A stretch of 64,000 bases of DNA from Notamacropus eugenii (Eukaryota > Chordata > Mammalia > Diprotodontia > Macropodidae), in NCBI RefSeq assembly GCF_028372415.1, contig NC_092872.1, forward strand, positions 12,154,479 through 12,218,478, read 5' to 3'. The notes below the pieces were generated by a model that was given only the letters and a program-made list of their open reading frames with translations, made no database searches and was not told the origin of the DNA. This document shows positions 22,545-35,035 of this stretch, piece after piece (within the stretch, counting starts at the first letter, position 1; the number at the start of each line of letters is the position of its first letter). Made by a program: the position numbers and the translations under genes.

Positions 22545-25262
22545 AGCAGAAGTGGAACATGTGGGGTGGGGTTTATACCATGGGTTTATCCTTCAAGTGA
22601 CAATCCTGGGAAGAAGCAGCGTAGCACCGAGGGGTGTAATATGAAATCACAGGAGGTACAGTTTTCCAGGTGCTTAAGTCATCACCACATGACCCTCCGG
22701 CCAGACAGGCCACAGTCACTGAAACGCACAACATGAAGCTGTCATCACTGAGCCCTCCATGGCTTGCCATCTCATGGTGCAGCACCCTCTTCAGTAGCTG
22801 ATGCCTATGAAGTGCTCCATTCAAACCCAGCCCCCACACTCCAACATGCCCAAGTGGGCCCCTTGTCCTTCCTAGTTTGGCTTCATGTCCAGAGCATTTA
22901 TATATGTCTGGCCATTTCCCAGCTATAGTGTGGGGGATTTTCCATGGAGCAGCTGCAGTGGCCCATCCCTGTGTAATGTGTATGGGTGTGTGGTTGAGAG
23001 AAGGTGTACACTCTGTGTGTTCAAGGCAAATGACCCTAGTCTCAGTGCAGTATATTTAATGGCGGCAATTTGTCTGTTGCAAAAAATCATGTTCCTTCTA
23101 TGATAGAGTAGAACATAGGATAATATCCTTGCATAGATGCATGAGGGGAAAACTGATGGGTTTTTCTCATGTTTTAGTTTGGGGTTTGAATGTGGTTTTT
23201 CATCTTGATCTGGACCAAACAAAAAGAACACTTGGAAATGAGACTGAAGAACATGAACTTTTTTTTCTCTCCTCAATTTGGAAAGGAAATTGAATTTTGA
23301 AAAGTGAACCACTTGTTTGGGTTTGCAGAAAGACAAAAAATGGATAAAAGACACAAATAGCAAACCTTTGTATAAAATGAAGAACTGCCAAACATTCAGA
23401 GAGATGCACGTACAAAGATGTGAAAAATGATAAATTTTCTTAGACTTGGTATGTACATGGAATCCAAGCCGGATTTTGGCCTGTACTGTACCAAGCATTG
23501 GTCTGTGATCTAACCCAGTATCAAAGGCTAACGTTTGAAACTGAGAGATTGAAGTTTGTCCTTGGGTTGGGTGTGTAGCCCATGGAGAGCGATGTGCTAC
23601 AAGTGCACAGAAGTTTTTAATCACAGGTGCAGCAGGTCTGGAACCTTCTGCTGCCTGCTCAGCCATCGATCACTTTTCTTGGTGCTCCCAAGAAGTCAAC
23701 CAGGGCTCCTGGTCCTTTCATTGCTCCATATTCTTTAAGGATAGACTCACAGTTCTTGTTTTTATCCAGCTGCTTCAGTTTTTCTTTTATTCCCACTTTT
23801 ACCTTCTGGTTGTTAGGAAAACAGCGGGGCTGTATCCAACCTTCATTTTTCAGGTCTTAGTTCCTGCATTTGTCCTTTCCATGATGTGTACATCAATGAC
23901 TCTGGTGTCTCTAATGCTCCAAAACTTGGATACTTCCTACTAACTACTGGCCCACTGAATTCAGTGCCCTCACCTTGCCAGTGGGTCTGCTGTGCTTCCA
24001 ACTGGTCTATTATTCCAAGGCTTGTCCTTTTTTTTTTTTTTTTAACGTCCTTGGCAGACCAGTAATGCGGACCATTTGGATTTATGCAAGGCAGGTATGT
24101 GTCATGCAGAACAGAAATGTTAAAAAAACAAACACCCTTCTTTTACCCCTAAGTTCCATATTTCTGTGTGTTTCCATAGTTCTACCAATGGCCTCACAAT
24201 GACAGTCTAGCCTCTCATCCCCTCCTTGTTGGGACCTTTGACATAATAAAGTGAGTTTATGAACAGGAGAGCAGCCTTCAGACTGCTGACACTGTTTCTT
24301 AAAGGATTTTTACTATGGCAGGGAAGTAGAACCCCCAGATTATTTCTGGGGCTTGCTGGGAAGTCAAAGGCTTTCTCTGCCCCACTGTCTTTTGTAACAG
24401 AGCCAGAACAAGTTGGGAAAATAAAATGAAACTTATAAGTTTGTGCATGATGGACTTTTCCTTCAGCTTCTGATGTCAAAATTAATTTTATTAAAAAAAA
24501 AAAATAACTCTGCTAGAAGGCAATGGAGATGAAAATGGTGCCTTATCCTTAGAGACTCAGTGGTAAGGTGGTCATTTTCTGGGCCTGATAGAGTTAGAGA
24601 ACCGGACTGGAGGAGTCACAGGGGAAAGGACATCACAGAGGACATAGTATTCAAACCCAGAGCCTTTGGTTTCAAGGCAGCATTCTCTCCCATGCACCAT
24701 TATGCCTAGCTCTTCCATGGAGAGGCTTTCATTGGACTCTCCTCCTTTCCCAATTGATGATCCCCACCAGACCTGTGTCCACATTAGGTTTGGTTGAGAA
24801 GTTTACCCCATATGAGATCCTATTCCTACTCCCATATCCTTCACCTTTAGAGGCAGTAACTATTCTAAATGAAAATTTATGGACTGGGTCTTTGCTATGA
24901 GGAATAAAATTTAGAGTTTTTGTTCATTTTTAAGACTTACTATGATTGAACACAAGTTGTGGTACTGAGGCATTTTTTTAAAAAAATCCCTATCAATGAG
25001 AAATTGCCTTTGGCTAGCAGGCACTGTTATCTTGTGTTGTGTTTACACTGGGTATATTACAAAGGAGACCAAAAGTCGATGTTTCCATTTTCTAACAAAA
25101 ACTGTCAACATTTATAATTTTGTTTTTGTTTTTTTATTTCCATTTTAGCTTTTGAAGACAATATCCTAAAATATAGCTCCGTTAACTATTCGTGGCACGC
25201 ATAAATCTCTAAATAGTTAAGTCCAGATATACTGAACAGCTTTGGAATAAACACACTTAGGT
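22545..25262 (+). other. KLHL18: Probable KLHL18 3' UTR
   Basis: The sequence after the stop has no clear L1, L2 or RTE for about 2.7 kb, apart from a possible MIR3 near 24560-24740. This contrasts with its surroundings and fits a long conserved 3' UTR. Candidate AATAAA signals lie at 24245-24250, 24903-24908 and 25246-25251 (also 25945-25950). The real end cannot be chosen from sequence alone. Confidence 0.55.
24560..24740 (-). mobile_element. Possible MIR3 remnant
   Basis: Antisense MIR-like order (agtattcaaacccagagcct, then ggcagcattctctcccatgc), strongly decayed. Confidence 0.35.
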
Positions 25263-26059
25263 CCATATCGTTCCAGATTGTCATTTCCATTAATGGCTGA
25301 ATTCTAGTCCCTAAAGTGATATTTGCTAATCCATAACTATGCCGTCGTATTGAGGTCTGTGTGAAGATTTAAATGTATGGAAGGCTAAGTCGTTGGTTTA
25401 GTTCCAGCTCCTGAGTATAGATGGCCATGTGAGTGTCTTTTCATACTTTACAGTCAGCTAGATGCCCTAGAGAGGCATCTAGTCTGATGGCTACATTGAT
25501 GTCATGGTAGCCATACTGGTCTGGTTCTTGGTGGTTTAAATCAGTCACACTGACAGTGTTAAAGAAGAGGATGTCCCTGGGAAACTTCATCCATTAAGAT
25601 TTAATGGGCCTGAGGAGCTCAGTGGATTATATTACACCACTCCAAGTTTCTGTGAGTGAAAACTTCAAAGTTGTGCTTCCCTCTTTTCCTAGAGGTGGGG
25701 AAGAGGACCTTGGTGATTTCAGGCTAAGAGCAGCACTTTACTCTGTAGTTGTGCTTTCCCCCACCCCCCCATGTCAGGAATCAGCCCCCCCAGCCCTGTA
25801 ATCAGTGTCAGCACCGGGGGCTGTGGACAGCAGAATCTGACCAGAAAGGACTAAGCCACTGTTCACTTGGTTTCCTCTGGCCATTTGGTTTTCTTTTTAT
25901 TCTATAGGATGCATGTGTTTTTTGTGTTGAAAAACCAAAGAGAAAATAAAGAAGCAAAACAATCCTATTACCTTCTTTCCCTTTTGCTGGCTTACCTACA
26001 AGGGTTATGAAGAGGGGGAGGGGAGAACAAGCTGGAGTTTTGGGGACATGACATGACTC
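25263..26059. other. Unassigned intergenic sequence
   Basis: No coding region or named repeat is recognised. An AATAAA at 25945-25950 could be a distal KLHL18 polyadenylation signal. Confidence 0.45.
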
Positions 26060-26260
26060 CTGTATCAAGGGTCAGGGGCCTGCGCAGGAAGGCACTTTCT
26101 CTGCAACTCTGGCATGGCCTGTCAAACCGAGTTTTAGAGAGTTGCTTGGAGCAACCTGCCCAGAGTCACACAGGCAGTGTGTGTCAGGGGAGACTTGAGC
26201 TCCAGTCCTCCTGGCTCTGGGCCAACTCTACCCACTGTCCCATGTTGCCTGTCCCTTGCT
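26060..26260 (-). mobile_element. MIR
   Basis: Antisense MIR core: cctgcccagagtcacacagg, then gacttgagctccagtcctcc. Confidence 0.6.
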
Positions 26261-26669
26261 CTCTGTCTCTCCTCTCATCTCTCTATGTATTATAGGAGAT
26301 ACGGTGATCTTTTATTTTGGAGAGAAGGATCTGAATCTCCTAAAAGAATGAGTACAGGTGAGTAAAAGATGGACAGTTTCAATCATAATATTCTGATTCC
26401 AGATGTGGCTCCTCCCTACGTCTGGGACTTCTCCAGATTGAACCTTCACTAGTTCTAGCCTCTAGCCAACTGGAATCTTTGTTTACCAAATAGAGCGATT
26501 CAACCATAGGGCATGTGCCATCACTGACTCTAATAGGCTTCATTGTGTAATTAGGGCTCTTGCTTCACTTCCCCCCAACTTTGTGTACACCTAACCTGGA
26601 CACCAGGTCACAAAGCACAGAAACCAGAGGGCAGAAGTCAGGATTCCGCTTGATACAACCCAGGAAACA
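26261..26669. other. Unassigned intergenic sequence
   Basis: No gene, RNA or clear repeat is seen. Confidence 0.4.
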
Positions 26670-27300
26670 TTGGTTAAGTGCCTCCAGGCATATTCCTCTG
26701 CAGCATCTGGAGATATTTCTGGTTCTGCTCTCCCGTCTCCCCTCTTCTGGTTCTCCTCCTACACTTCTGACTTTACCTTCTCAGTTTCTTTTGCTAACAT
26801 GCCTCTTAACTGTTGTACCTCAAGATACTGCCCTGGTCCCACTTTCTGTACACTCAATTACTTCATTGGCTCCCATGACTTATCACTTCTATGCAGATGA
26901 CTCCCAGATCTTTATATTTAGCTCAGCATATTTCCTGAGCTCGAGTTCCCAAATTATCAACTGCCTACTAAACGTTTAGAATTGGATGTCCTGTAGGGAT
27001 CCCAAACTCAACATGTTTAAAACAAAAACTTATCTCTTCCCCAGAGCACACCCCTATTTCAAATTCCTTTATTACTTTCTAGGGCACCACTCTCTTAGTA
27101 ACCCAGGTCTGTCAAGCTGGCCCCAACTTCCTGTCCTGACTGTCTGGAACACATTTCTTCTTCACCGCTCTGCCTCTTAGAATACCTGCTGAAGAAGAGA
27201 TTTGAGAGGACTCATATTTGTTATTTCATCTTAACATCCCCAATATTGAACACAGCCACTTACACTTAGGAAGTGTTTCATGAATGTTTGCTACACGGAC
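26670..27300 (+). mobile_element. L2 LINE (RT region to 3' end)
   Basis: The reading includes the L2 RT catalytic box YADDSQIFIFSS near 26890 and the following IINCLLNV. DPKLNMFKTKTYLFP is near 27000. The segment ends in a decayed L2 3' terminus near 27290. Frameshifts break the reading. Confidence 0.75.
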
Positions 27301-27309
27301 TTTGGATTG

Positions 27310-27443
27310 GCCACCGTAGGTGCATTGTAGAGTTCATAGAGAGGAGTAGAGTATAAACACTGCAAAGATAGCTTGAGGCAGGGTTGGGAAGGAAATGCCA
27401 AACAGCAGAGTTAGACGTTTTCCTGGAGGTAATAGGGAACCAT
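27310..27443 (+). mobile_element. Unnamed mid-repeat (family X), internal fragment
   Basis: gaggggagta-like motif (gaggagtagagtataaacac), then gttgggaaggaaatgccaaa and tggaggtaatagggaaccat, in the order of the copy at 17230-17330. Confidence 0.45.
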
Positions 27444-29430
27444 TTGTTGTCCTTCTTCTTTAAAGAGGACCAAAGTGACATCACCATGATAAAGTGAAGT
27501 TTCACTGTGTCCTACTGTGGCTGATCAGACCAATATGAGCTCAGAATGCTCTACCACAGGTTGGGCACAGATAACCCATGTGAATATTTGGGGTGGATAT
27601 CCCAAATTTGCGCGTCCCGTGTTTACTTTGTGCTATCTCAATTCTGCTTCTCTCATAGAATACAGCACCCTTTCTGATGTGAGCACGCCATCCTGAGCAG
27701 TCCTGTGCCAGTGTCTCCCATGTTGCACAGTCAAATCCAAAGTTCTTGAGAGAACCTTGAGAGTGTCCTTGTATTGTTTCTTTTGACCACCATCTGATTG
27801 CCTGCTCCATGTGAGTTCTCCATAAAATAGTCTTTTTGGCAAGCATATATTTTGCATTTGAACAACATGACCAGCCCATCGGAGTTGCACTCTCTGAAGT
27901 ATAGTTTGAATGTTTGTCAGTTCAGCTTGAGCAAAGACTTCAGTGTCTGGTACCTTACCCTGCCAGGTGATCTTCAGAATCTTCCTAAGACAGTTCAAAT
28001 GGAAACGATTCAGTTTCCTGGCATGGTGCTGGTAGACTGTCCATGTTTCACAGGCATGCAACAATGAGGTCAACACAACAATTCTGTAGACCTTCAGTCT
28101 GGTAGTCAGTTTAATACCTCTTCTCTCTCAAACTTTTCTTCGGAGCTTCCCAAACACTGAGCTAGCTCTGGCAATGCATGCATCAACCTCATTGTCAATG
28201 TGTACATCCCTGAAAAGTACACTGCCAAAGTAAGTGAACTTATCCACAGCATTCAAAACTTCTCCATTTGTTGTAACCAATGGTTCGACGTATGGATGGT
28301 GTGGTGGTGGCTGATGGAGCACCTGCGTTTTCTTGGTGTTAATTATTTGGCCAAAATTAGCACAGACAGCAGAGAATTGATCCATACTTTGTTGCATCTC
28401 AGCTTCAGAGGCTGCACTGAGGGCACAATCATCTGCAAACCGATGCACAAACACTCCCTCCATTTTGGTCTTGGCTTGTAGTGTTTTCAAATTGAAGAAC
28501 TTACCATCAGTACAGTAGTTGACCTTGATGCCATGTTCATCCTCATTAAAAGCATTTGACAACATGGCTGAAAACATCATGCTAAAAAGCACCGGAGCAA
28601 GCACACAGCCCTGTTTCACTCCATTGGTGACTGGGAAGGCACAAGAGCTTTGTTCATTATCCAGAACCCAGGCAAACGTGCCATCATGAAATTGACATAA
28701 ATATTGATGAACTTCTCCAGGCAGCCAAATTTTGACATAATTTTCCATAAGCCCTCACAACTAACATTGTCAAAAGTCTTGGTCAGATCCACAAACATTG
28801 TGTACAGACCTCTGTTCTGCTCCTGGCATTTCTCCTGGAGTTGTTGAGTAGCAAACACCATATCTACTGTTCCTCAGCCCTTTCTGAAGCCACACTGGCT
28901 CTCAGGTACATGACCATCTTGCAGGTGAAGGATCAGCCTGTTAAGGAGGGCTCTAGCAAGAATTTTGCCAGCAATGACTAAGAGAAAAACCCCCCCGGTG
29001 ATTGTCGCAGGACAATCTATTTCCTTTACCTTTATAGAGATGGACAATGGAGGCAACCTTGAACTCCTGGGGGATAACCTCCTCTTGCCATATAAATTTC
29101 AGTCAGCTTTTATATGAGCAATGGTCCACCTACCTTGTAAATCTCAGCTAGAACAGAATCAGCACCAGGTGCTTTGTCACATGAAAGGAGCCTAAAGACC
29201 CTCAAAACTTCTTCTTCATTTGGAAGTTCAGCTAAGGAGGGATTGAATTCAACCCCGAGGTAAATGGTCAATGGCCTCAGCATTGATTGATGATGGTCTG
29301 TTGAGAACACTATGGAAGTGTTCAGCCCATCTCTTTAGGATCACATCCTTATCACTAATCAATGTGGCTTCATCAGCACTGAGCAGAAGGGGTTGATGGG
29401 TGGGTGACTTGAACATACTTGATTTTAGGA
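27444..29430 (-). mobile_element. RTE-type LINE (BovB-like), RT and C-terminus
   Basis: The minus-strand reading runs from LLSADEATLISDKDVILKRW (about 29390) through SCDKAPGADSVLAEIYKVGG (about 29180). RT motif A (FVDLTKTFD) is near 28790. The catalytic box FADD is at 28428-28439. The C-terminal ETWTVYQHHARKLNRFHLNC lies near 28050. These are typical of RTE ORF2. Several frameshifts and stops make it inactive. The endonuclease half is absent (5' truncated). It ends near 27444 in a sequence resembling the type A SINE tails. Confidence 0.88.
28128..28748 (-). pseudogene. RTE reverse transcriptase core fragment
   Basis: An open piece of 206 codons with VKQGCVLAPVLF (RT motif B region) at about residues 44-55 and FADDCALSA at 104-112. 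Unlike the two L1 copies in this window, the catalytic aspartates are present. The reading is broken on both sides by frameshifts. Confidence 0.85.
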
Positions 29431-29499
29431 TGTACAAAGGAGGTGTGTTCAGAGTGCACAAATCCCACTCTCTGGGAGCTGACATTCGAATGGGGGGAA

Positions 29500-30240
29500 T
29501 ATGACTTGAACACATTCAATCATCATTTATTTAGTGATTGCTATATACTAAGAGGGGCAACCAGGATAGTGGACAGAGCATTGGATTTGGAATCAGGAAG
29601 ACATCTTCCTGAGTTCAAATCTGGCCTCAGACACTTACTAACTGTGTGACCCTGGGCAAGTCACTTAACCATGTTTGCCTCAGCTCCTCATCTGTAAAAT
29701 AAGCTGGAGAAGGAAATGACAAACCACTCTAGTATCTTTGCCAAGAAAAATCCAATGGTGTCATGAAGGGTCAAACATGACTGAAATGACTGAACAATAA
29801 TATGCCAAGCTCTGTCTCAGGTGCTAGAGATATGAAGACAATGAATGAAAGTCTTCCTGCAAGGAGCTTATGCTCTAATGCCAAGTATGGAGCAAGGTAG
29901 AATGAGATGGAAGTAAAGAAGAGAGCCAGATTATGAAAATTTGAGTGGGGAAAGATCACTTGGAGCTGAGATGATGAGGGAAAACATGACAGTTGAGCTG
30001 GCCTTGAAGAGAAGAAAAGATCTTCCACGGGTAGAGATGAAGATACCACTCCAGACACGGGAGCTAGACTCTGTGGTTGAGCAAAGGAATTTCTAGAACC
30101 AGGAATGATGAGTGACCAAGCGGTCTGGAGACCACTCGAGAAACCACACTGGAGAATGTGGAAAAGTAAGTAGTGTGAAATAAGATAGCAAATGGGATGG
30201 AGACCAATCATGGAAGACTGAATTCAGATGTGTCCAGGAC
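29500..30240 (+). mobile_element. Unnamed mid-repeat (family X), split by a SINE
   Basis: Start motif (catttatttagtgattgcta) to about 29550, then the SINE. The repeat then resumes with ccaagctctgtctcaggtgc, ggagcttatgctctaatgcc and ggaatttctagaaccaggaa. Confidence 0.5.
29551..29805 (+). mobile_element. CORE-SINE with BovB/RTE-like tail (type B)
   Basis: Head (ggacagagcattggatttgg), CORE (gtgtgaccctgggcaagtca), then a tail (aaatgacaaaccactctagt, gtcaaacatgactgaaatga) that resembles the 3' end of BovB-class RTE elements. It has a different tail from the type A SINEs. Confidence 0.8.
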
Positions 30241-30801
30241 TGTAATGAATTCTTCCCTCATGGGTGGAAATACTGAAGTACTTGGCTTCTTCCCAATTCA
30301 ATCCCCCAACTCTGACTGGTTCAGGAAGCAGCTTCAGGTCATTCAATAACCCCACTCAGTTAGCCAAAGAACAACTTGTAAGGTCCAAAAGAAGGGAATT
30401 TGGAAGTAGGCCCAGAGGCCCCAGCAGTCTATGAAATTGACTCTAAGTGCGTTGAGGTAGAAGGTGCAAGGGAAGGTGTTTCTGATTACTGGGCAAGCTT
30501 CTATGGGCTAAATATCAGCAGAATGGATGCGCAAAGGAGAAGTCCAGAGTGGAGTCTTTTGTTTGCCACCATGTTAGAGCTGGGTCCAGGGAAGACCAAG
30601 AGAAGAGGAGCTCTGGACTCTCTCCCACACCTACAGTTTTGGCTGGTGTCTTAGAACTAGGGGAGAGGACGTTAAGTACCATCCTGGTAGTTATCTTCAA
30701 CAAGGTTGACTATCTCCCTCTGCTGGAGAATTGTTGGTAAAGCAATCCTGTACAGGACAGTAGAGAAAACTACTTTGGGAAGTTGTTACAGGCACTAAAT
30801 T

Positions 30802-30860
<59 letters not shown>

Positions 30861-32030
30861 ATTGCCACCACTACCACCAATTTATTGGGAGCTGCCACCA
30901 AAAAACCAAGATAAAAAAAAAAAACTTAGGTAGTTTGAAGAGGGTATACAACTATGGAGGGGCATGCTGATGAAAAGAGGCTGCATGTGCTCTTCTGAAA
31001 GGTCGGTGGGAAACCCTAATGATCTGAGAATTTTGCCACAATCCTACTCTAGTCCTGGTACAGGGGAGCCTTGAGGCTGGCGGATCACCTCAGCTGTGGA
31101 ACTCTGAGCTGAAGTATACTAAGCTGTTGGGGTGTCCCTACTAGGTTTAGCACCAATATGGAAGTGCCTGAGAGTGGGGACTACCAGGCTGCTTAGAGAG
31201 GGATAAATCAGTACAAGGAAGTACCCGTTCCATGAATGGTCAATGGCCAACGAATGGGTCTTTGTATTTCCAGTGTGGCTGAGATAAGGAGACCCAGAGA
31301 GAGACAGACAAAGAGACTACAGGACATACCTGATTGAACCCTGACATCAGGGCATTGATTATAAATCGCTATACTTTTATAGGCTGTATGGCAGCCCTCT
31401 GAATGTTGTTCATAGGTGGATGTCATTATTTCCTATACCCATCACATGAACCCTGTTTGTTTCTGTGACCTATGTACCAGAATTGACTTACAGAAGATCA
31501 ATGAGGAAGTGCATGATGGGAAAAGGAGGTGCAATGACTATATAATGGAGTAAATTATAACAACCAGCTTAACAGCAGTGCTGATATGTATGAAATATAG
31601 AAAGGCCAAATCCTTCAGAGAATCTAGTAAAGAACAGGAACAAAGCTCACACAGGATGAGAATTCATGAATGTGCTGCAGTTCATGATTGAGTTGTGCTG
31701 AAGGAGGAAATGTTCAAATTGATAACACCACAGATTCGTTGTATTGACCTTTAAATAAATCTGTTCATTCTTTGAGCTTTGTGAACCTTGTACTGGCAAA
31801 GGGGTGTGGTGACAATGCCATGAATTGTGTCAGACAGAGATGTCCTCAGATTATGGAGCTATGGGGAATAAACGAGAAAAGAAAACTCCCTACCTGACGA
31901 GGGTAGAATTTTCATGTTTTAGATATTTTCTATTTACCTTTAACTTACATACTCTTTATATAGAAAACCCCAGGAAATGCACACTTAATGGCAATCAGCG
32001 TATTGGTCAGGAGAATAGAGAATGCTGCCA
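30241..32030. other. Unassigned intergenic sequence with (CA)n
   Basis: No gene is recognised. A (CA)n microsatellite lies at 30806-30860. Short open frames (30400-30654, 31825-32175) have no recognisable domain, splice context or start context. Confidence 0.45.
30806..30860. repeat. (CA)n microsatellite
   Basis: About 27 uninterrupted CA units. Confidence 0.95.
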
Positions 32031-32034
32031 CCCT

Positions 32035-32250
32035 CGTCTCTGTAAGGAAGTGGCCGAAGTGCTGAACTTGGAGATCCAAATTCTGAATCCTGACTCCTTA
32101 ACCGTGACCCAGAGGGTGGCATTTAACTTCTCACCCTCAGGCTCCTCAATAGCACCTCTATCACAGGGTAGTTGAATGAAAATCAAATGAGGTAACAGAT
32201 GTAAAGCACTATGCAAACCCTCAAACACTATAAAAATGCTAGCTATTATT
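32035..32250 (+). mobile_element. MIR
   Basis: Plus-strand MIR 3' half: cttctcaccctcaggctcct, then aaatgaggtaacagatgtaa, then gctagctattatt. Confidence 0.6.
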
Positions 32251-32264
32251 TCCACTTGTCTGTA

Positions 32265-33120
32265 GAACTGCTATAGTCAGCCTCCTAAATAGTCTCTTCC
32301 TGCCTCCTTCCATCTCCATTTCATCCTCACAATCCTTCCAGTTTATCCAGGATCATCTCCAGTTGTCTTGATCCATATGTGGCCACTGGACCCAGATGGC
32401 TCCAGAGCGGAAAGTGAGGCTGGTGACTTTGCACAGCCCTCCCTCACTTAAATCCAATTCATTTGCAAGGCGTGGCATCACCTTCCTCGTATCGTGGTCT
32501 TCAAGAATGAAGGTCAAACAACATCCTTCCCCCACTGTCAGGCTAGTACTTCTCATGCATATTGATAACATCAGTCCTGTTCAAAAGTAAGTGCATCCCT
32601 GTTATCTGCATATAATTCCAGTTCCTTAGCCTGGCACTTGGGGTCCTCCACCATTAGACACCCTACTACCCTTTCTGCTTTATCTCCCCCACCCATTCTG
32701 TGCTCCAGCCACACTGCTCCTTCTCTCTGTGCCAGTCTCACAATATGCAATTCCTTACCATTTGTTCATGTTCCTCCATAAGCTTTGAATGTGTTTCCCT
32801 CCCCTGTTTGCCTCTTCATTCTTATCCATTTTTTTAAACTTAATTCATCTGCCACCTCTGTTCTCCATGAAGCCTTCCCTGAACCTCAATAGCTAATAAC
32901 TAGGAAATAATAACTTTCCCTTTAAGGTCTCATATAGCACTCTGTTTTGTACCTGGACTTACCATACAATACTGAGTATTATAGCAACCGGTGTTAGTAG
33001 CTTTACCTCCCTCCCTAAGTTGAGCTCCAAGAAACTCCAAGAAGGAAGTTATATCTATGTTTTGTATCTTCCCCCATGCCTAGCCAATGCTTTGTACACA
33101 CCAGACACCTACAAAATGTT
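32265..33120 (+). mobile_element. L2 LINE 3' region, split by a SINE
   Basis: cagcctcctaaatagtctct up to about 32344, then the SINE. L2 resumes at about 32560 (ttccagttccttagcctggc, then ctccagccacactgctcctt) and ends near caccagacacctacaaaatg. Confidence 0.65.
32345..32530 (+). mobile_element. CORE-SINE type A, 3' half
   Basis: ccactggacccagatggctc, then gtgaggctggtgactttgca, then ggtcttcaagaatgaaggtc. It matches the tail of the SINE at 190-485. Confidence 0.75.
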
Positions 33121-33789
33121 GAGTACCTGAGCAATCAGGAATGGTGGGAGTGGCAGAAAGGTGATTGATTAGGGATTTGGAGCTGGCACATTTCTGAACT
33201 CAAGTGAAAAATGGGCATCAGGTGGGCAAGAAGTTTGGGGTACTCCATCTTCAGCCTGGATTTGGAGGTGAATTCAACCTAGAAATCAGTAGAAAATGAA
33301 GGTCCAGGCCAGCAGCAATATTTCCCTAAATGTGTTCTGAGAAGCAGCTGCTAACCCAGCAAGCATAAAGCCCAGACTGGATTCTTCACTGTGCCTGCTG
33401 ATGGATTAGAAGGGGGAGAGTGTCAAGGAAACTATTGGAGGTTGTTGCAACAGTCCAGAGGTGAAGGGATGAAGGCTTAAGCAAGAGAGGGGAAATGAGA
33501 GGGAAGGGAAGAAAAAAATCTATCCCAGCTCCTTAATAAATCCTTGTTGATGAAAAGGGGCAAGTAGAAACTAGGATTAGAGGAGAGACTTCCAGTGAAG
33601 TAGTACAACTTACATTGGACTCTAAAAATAATACAACGGCAAAGTAGGCATTTCCATCCATCACCCACGAGCTTCCTTTTAACTCACTGGGGCAGGACAA
33701 GAAGTAGCACGTTCAGAGGCTACTGGGTCCTAGGTTCTCTGGCCCTTCCCAAGCTGGAATCAGATAGCGAGGAGGCAGAGAAAGTTATA
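33121..33789. other. Unassigned sequence, possible family X traces
   Basis: No gene is seen. Short matches (gaggttgttgcaacagtcca near 33438) recall the family X end, but are too weak to bound. Confidence 0.35.
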
Positions 33790-33965
33790 CATTAGGACCT
33801 CTTGTACAACTTTCTACTTTCTCCTCACCCCAAATCTGCCCCAGGGATAAAAAAATTTGCATATGAGGAAACTGAGACTCCAGAAATGTTTCCTGATATG
33901 TTTAAAGTCATATAGGGATTTGGGAGCAGAGCCAAATTTCAAACTCAAGACACTTTCCTTCATTT
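33790..33965 (-). mobile_element. MIR
   Basis: Antisense MIR: tgcatatgaggaaactgaga, then aagtcatatagggatttggg. Confidence 0.6.
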
Positions 33966-34319
33966 CAACTCAGAGAATACCTGGGGCAAGGAAGTCCTAG
34001 CAGACAAAAAGATGCTACAGGTGACAGAGTATCTTTTAGAATAAAAATAAAATAGTATGTAATGCTACCTAGGCATTGCCAAGGAAATCCAGATGCCAGA
34101 GATGGATGATCATGGGTCTCAGGAGTATCTTTCCTAGTGTCTCCCTTCTCGGTATCCTGAAGCTTTAGAGGTATTTTTGCTCCAGTCTTTGATGAGCTAG
34201 TTGCACTCATCTGGAGGGACTAGGGGAGAGGAGTGGAAATGAAAGTTGGCCCTGGACATTAGAATGTGAGCCGGCATCTTCTACAAAGAGGGATGGCAGC
34301 CCTGGGCACACAGCAGGAG
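33966..34319. other. Unassigned intergenic sequence
   Basis: No supported feature is seen. Confidence 0.4.
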
Positions 34320-34485
34320 GGAAAGGCGTACAAGATCCAGAGACAAGGAATGTGGCTTTGAGTGCCGCTTCAGGCACTTTCTAGCTGTGTAACTATGAGT
34401 AAGTGATTTCACTTTCTGAGCCTGTTTTCTCTTTTTTCAAATGAAGGTTCTACTACTTGTGCAGTCTTCCTCAAATGGCTGTTGT
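34320..34485 (+). mobile_element. MIR
   Basis: Plus-strand MIR core: cactttctagctgtgtaact, then gtgatttcactttctgagcc. Confidence 0.55.
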
Positions 34486-34739
34486 TACCAAAGAACATAG
34501 CTTAAAATGGCACAGAATTTAGCACTATTACAGTTATTAAGACATCTATTGCCAGGATCTGTTGATTCAACTCTGCAACATCTCTCAAAGCCTCTTTTTT
34601 TCTATACATAGTGGGCTATCCCTACTATAGTACAAGACCTTGTTACTTCTTCACAAGACTTTATGTCCTGGAGATCTCCCTGAGCTCCACTCCTGACTTT
34701 TCAGGCTTCTATCTATAACTGTATGAAAAAAAACAGCTC

Positions 34740-35035
34740 AACTAGCTAAAAATAAGAGTTCAAATTAAGACAACTCTGCATCTCTGTTTCATGCTCATTG
34801 GATTAGCAAAGATAACAAAAATGGAAAATGACAGTTATCAGAGGGAATTTGGAAGGACAGAGAAAATGAGGCAATGTTGGTGGATCTGTGAATTGGTCCT
34901 GCCATTCTGGAAAGCAATTCAGAATTGTACTCTAAATAAAAATCATGAAAGTATACATATCCTTTTACACAGCAATGCCACTACTGTCCAAATAGCCCAA
35001 AGAGATTATTCAAAAGAGAAGAAAGGCTTTTATGT
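34740..35035 (+). mobile_element. L1 ORF2 C-terminal/3' fragment
   Basis: The sequence runs parallel to 8200-8470: ggcaatgttggtggatctgt, ccattctggaaagcaattca, then ttttacacagcaatgccact. It is short and 5' truncated. Confidence 0.7.

Noticed and set aside
28128..28748. 206-codon frame as a host gene resembling an endonuclease-reverse transcriptase protein
   Set aside because: It is a frame-shifted RTE LINE remnant; similar fragments are often misannotated as host genes.
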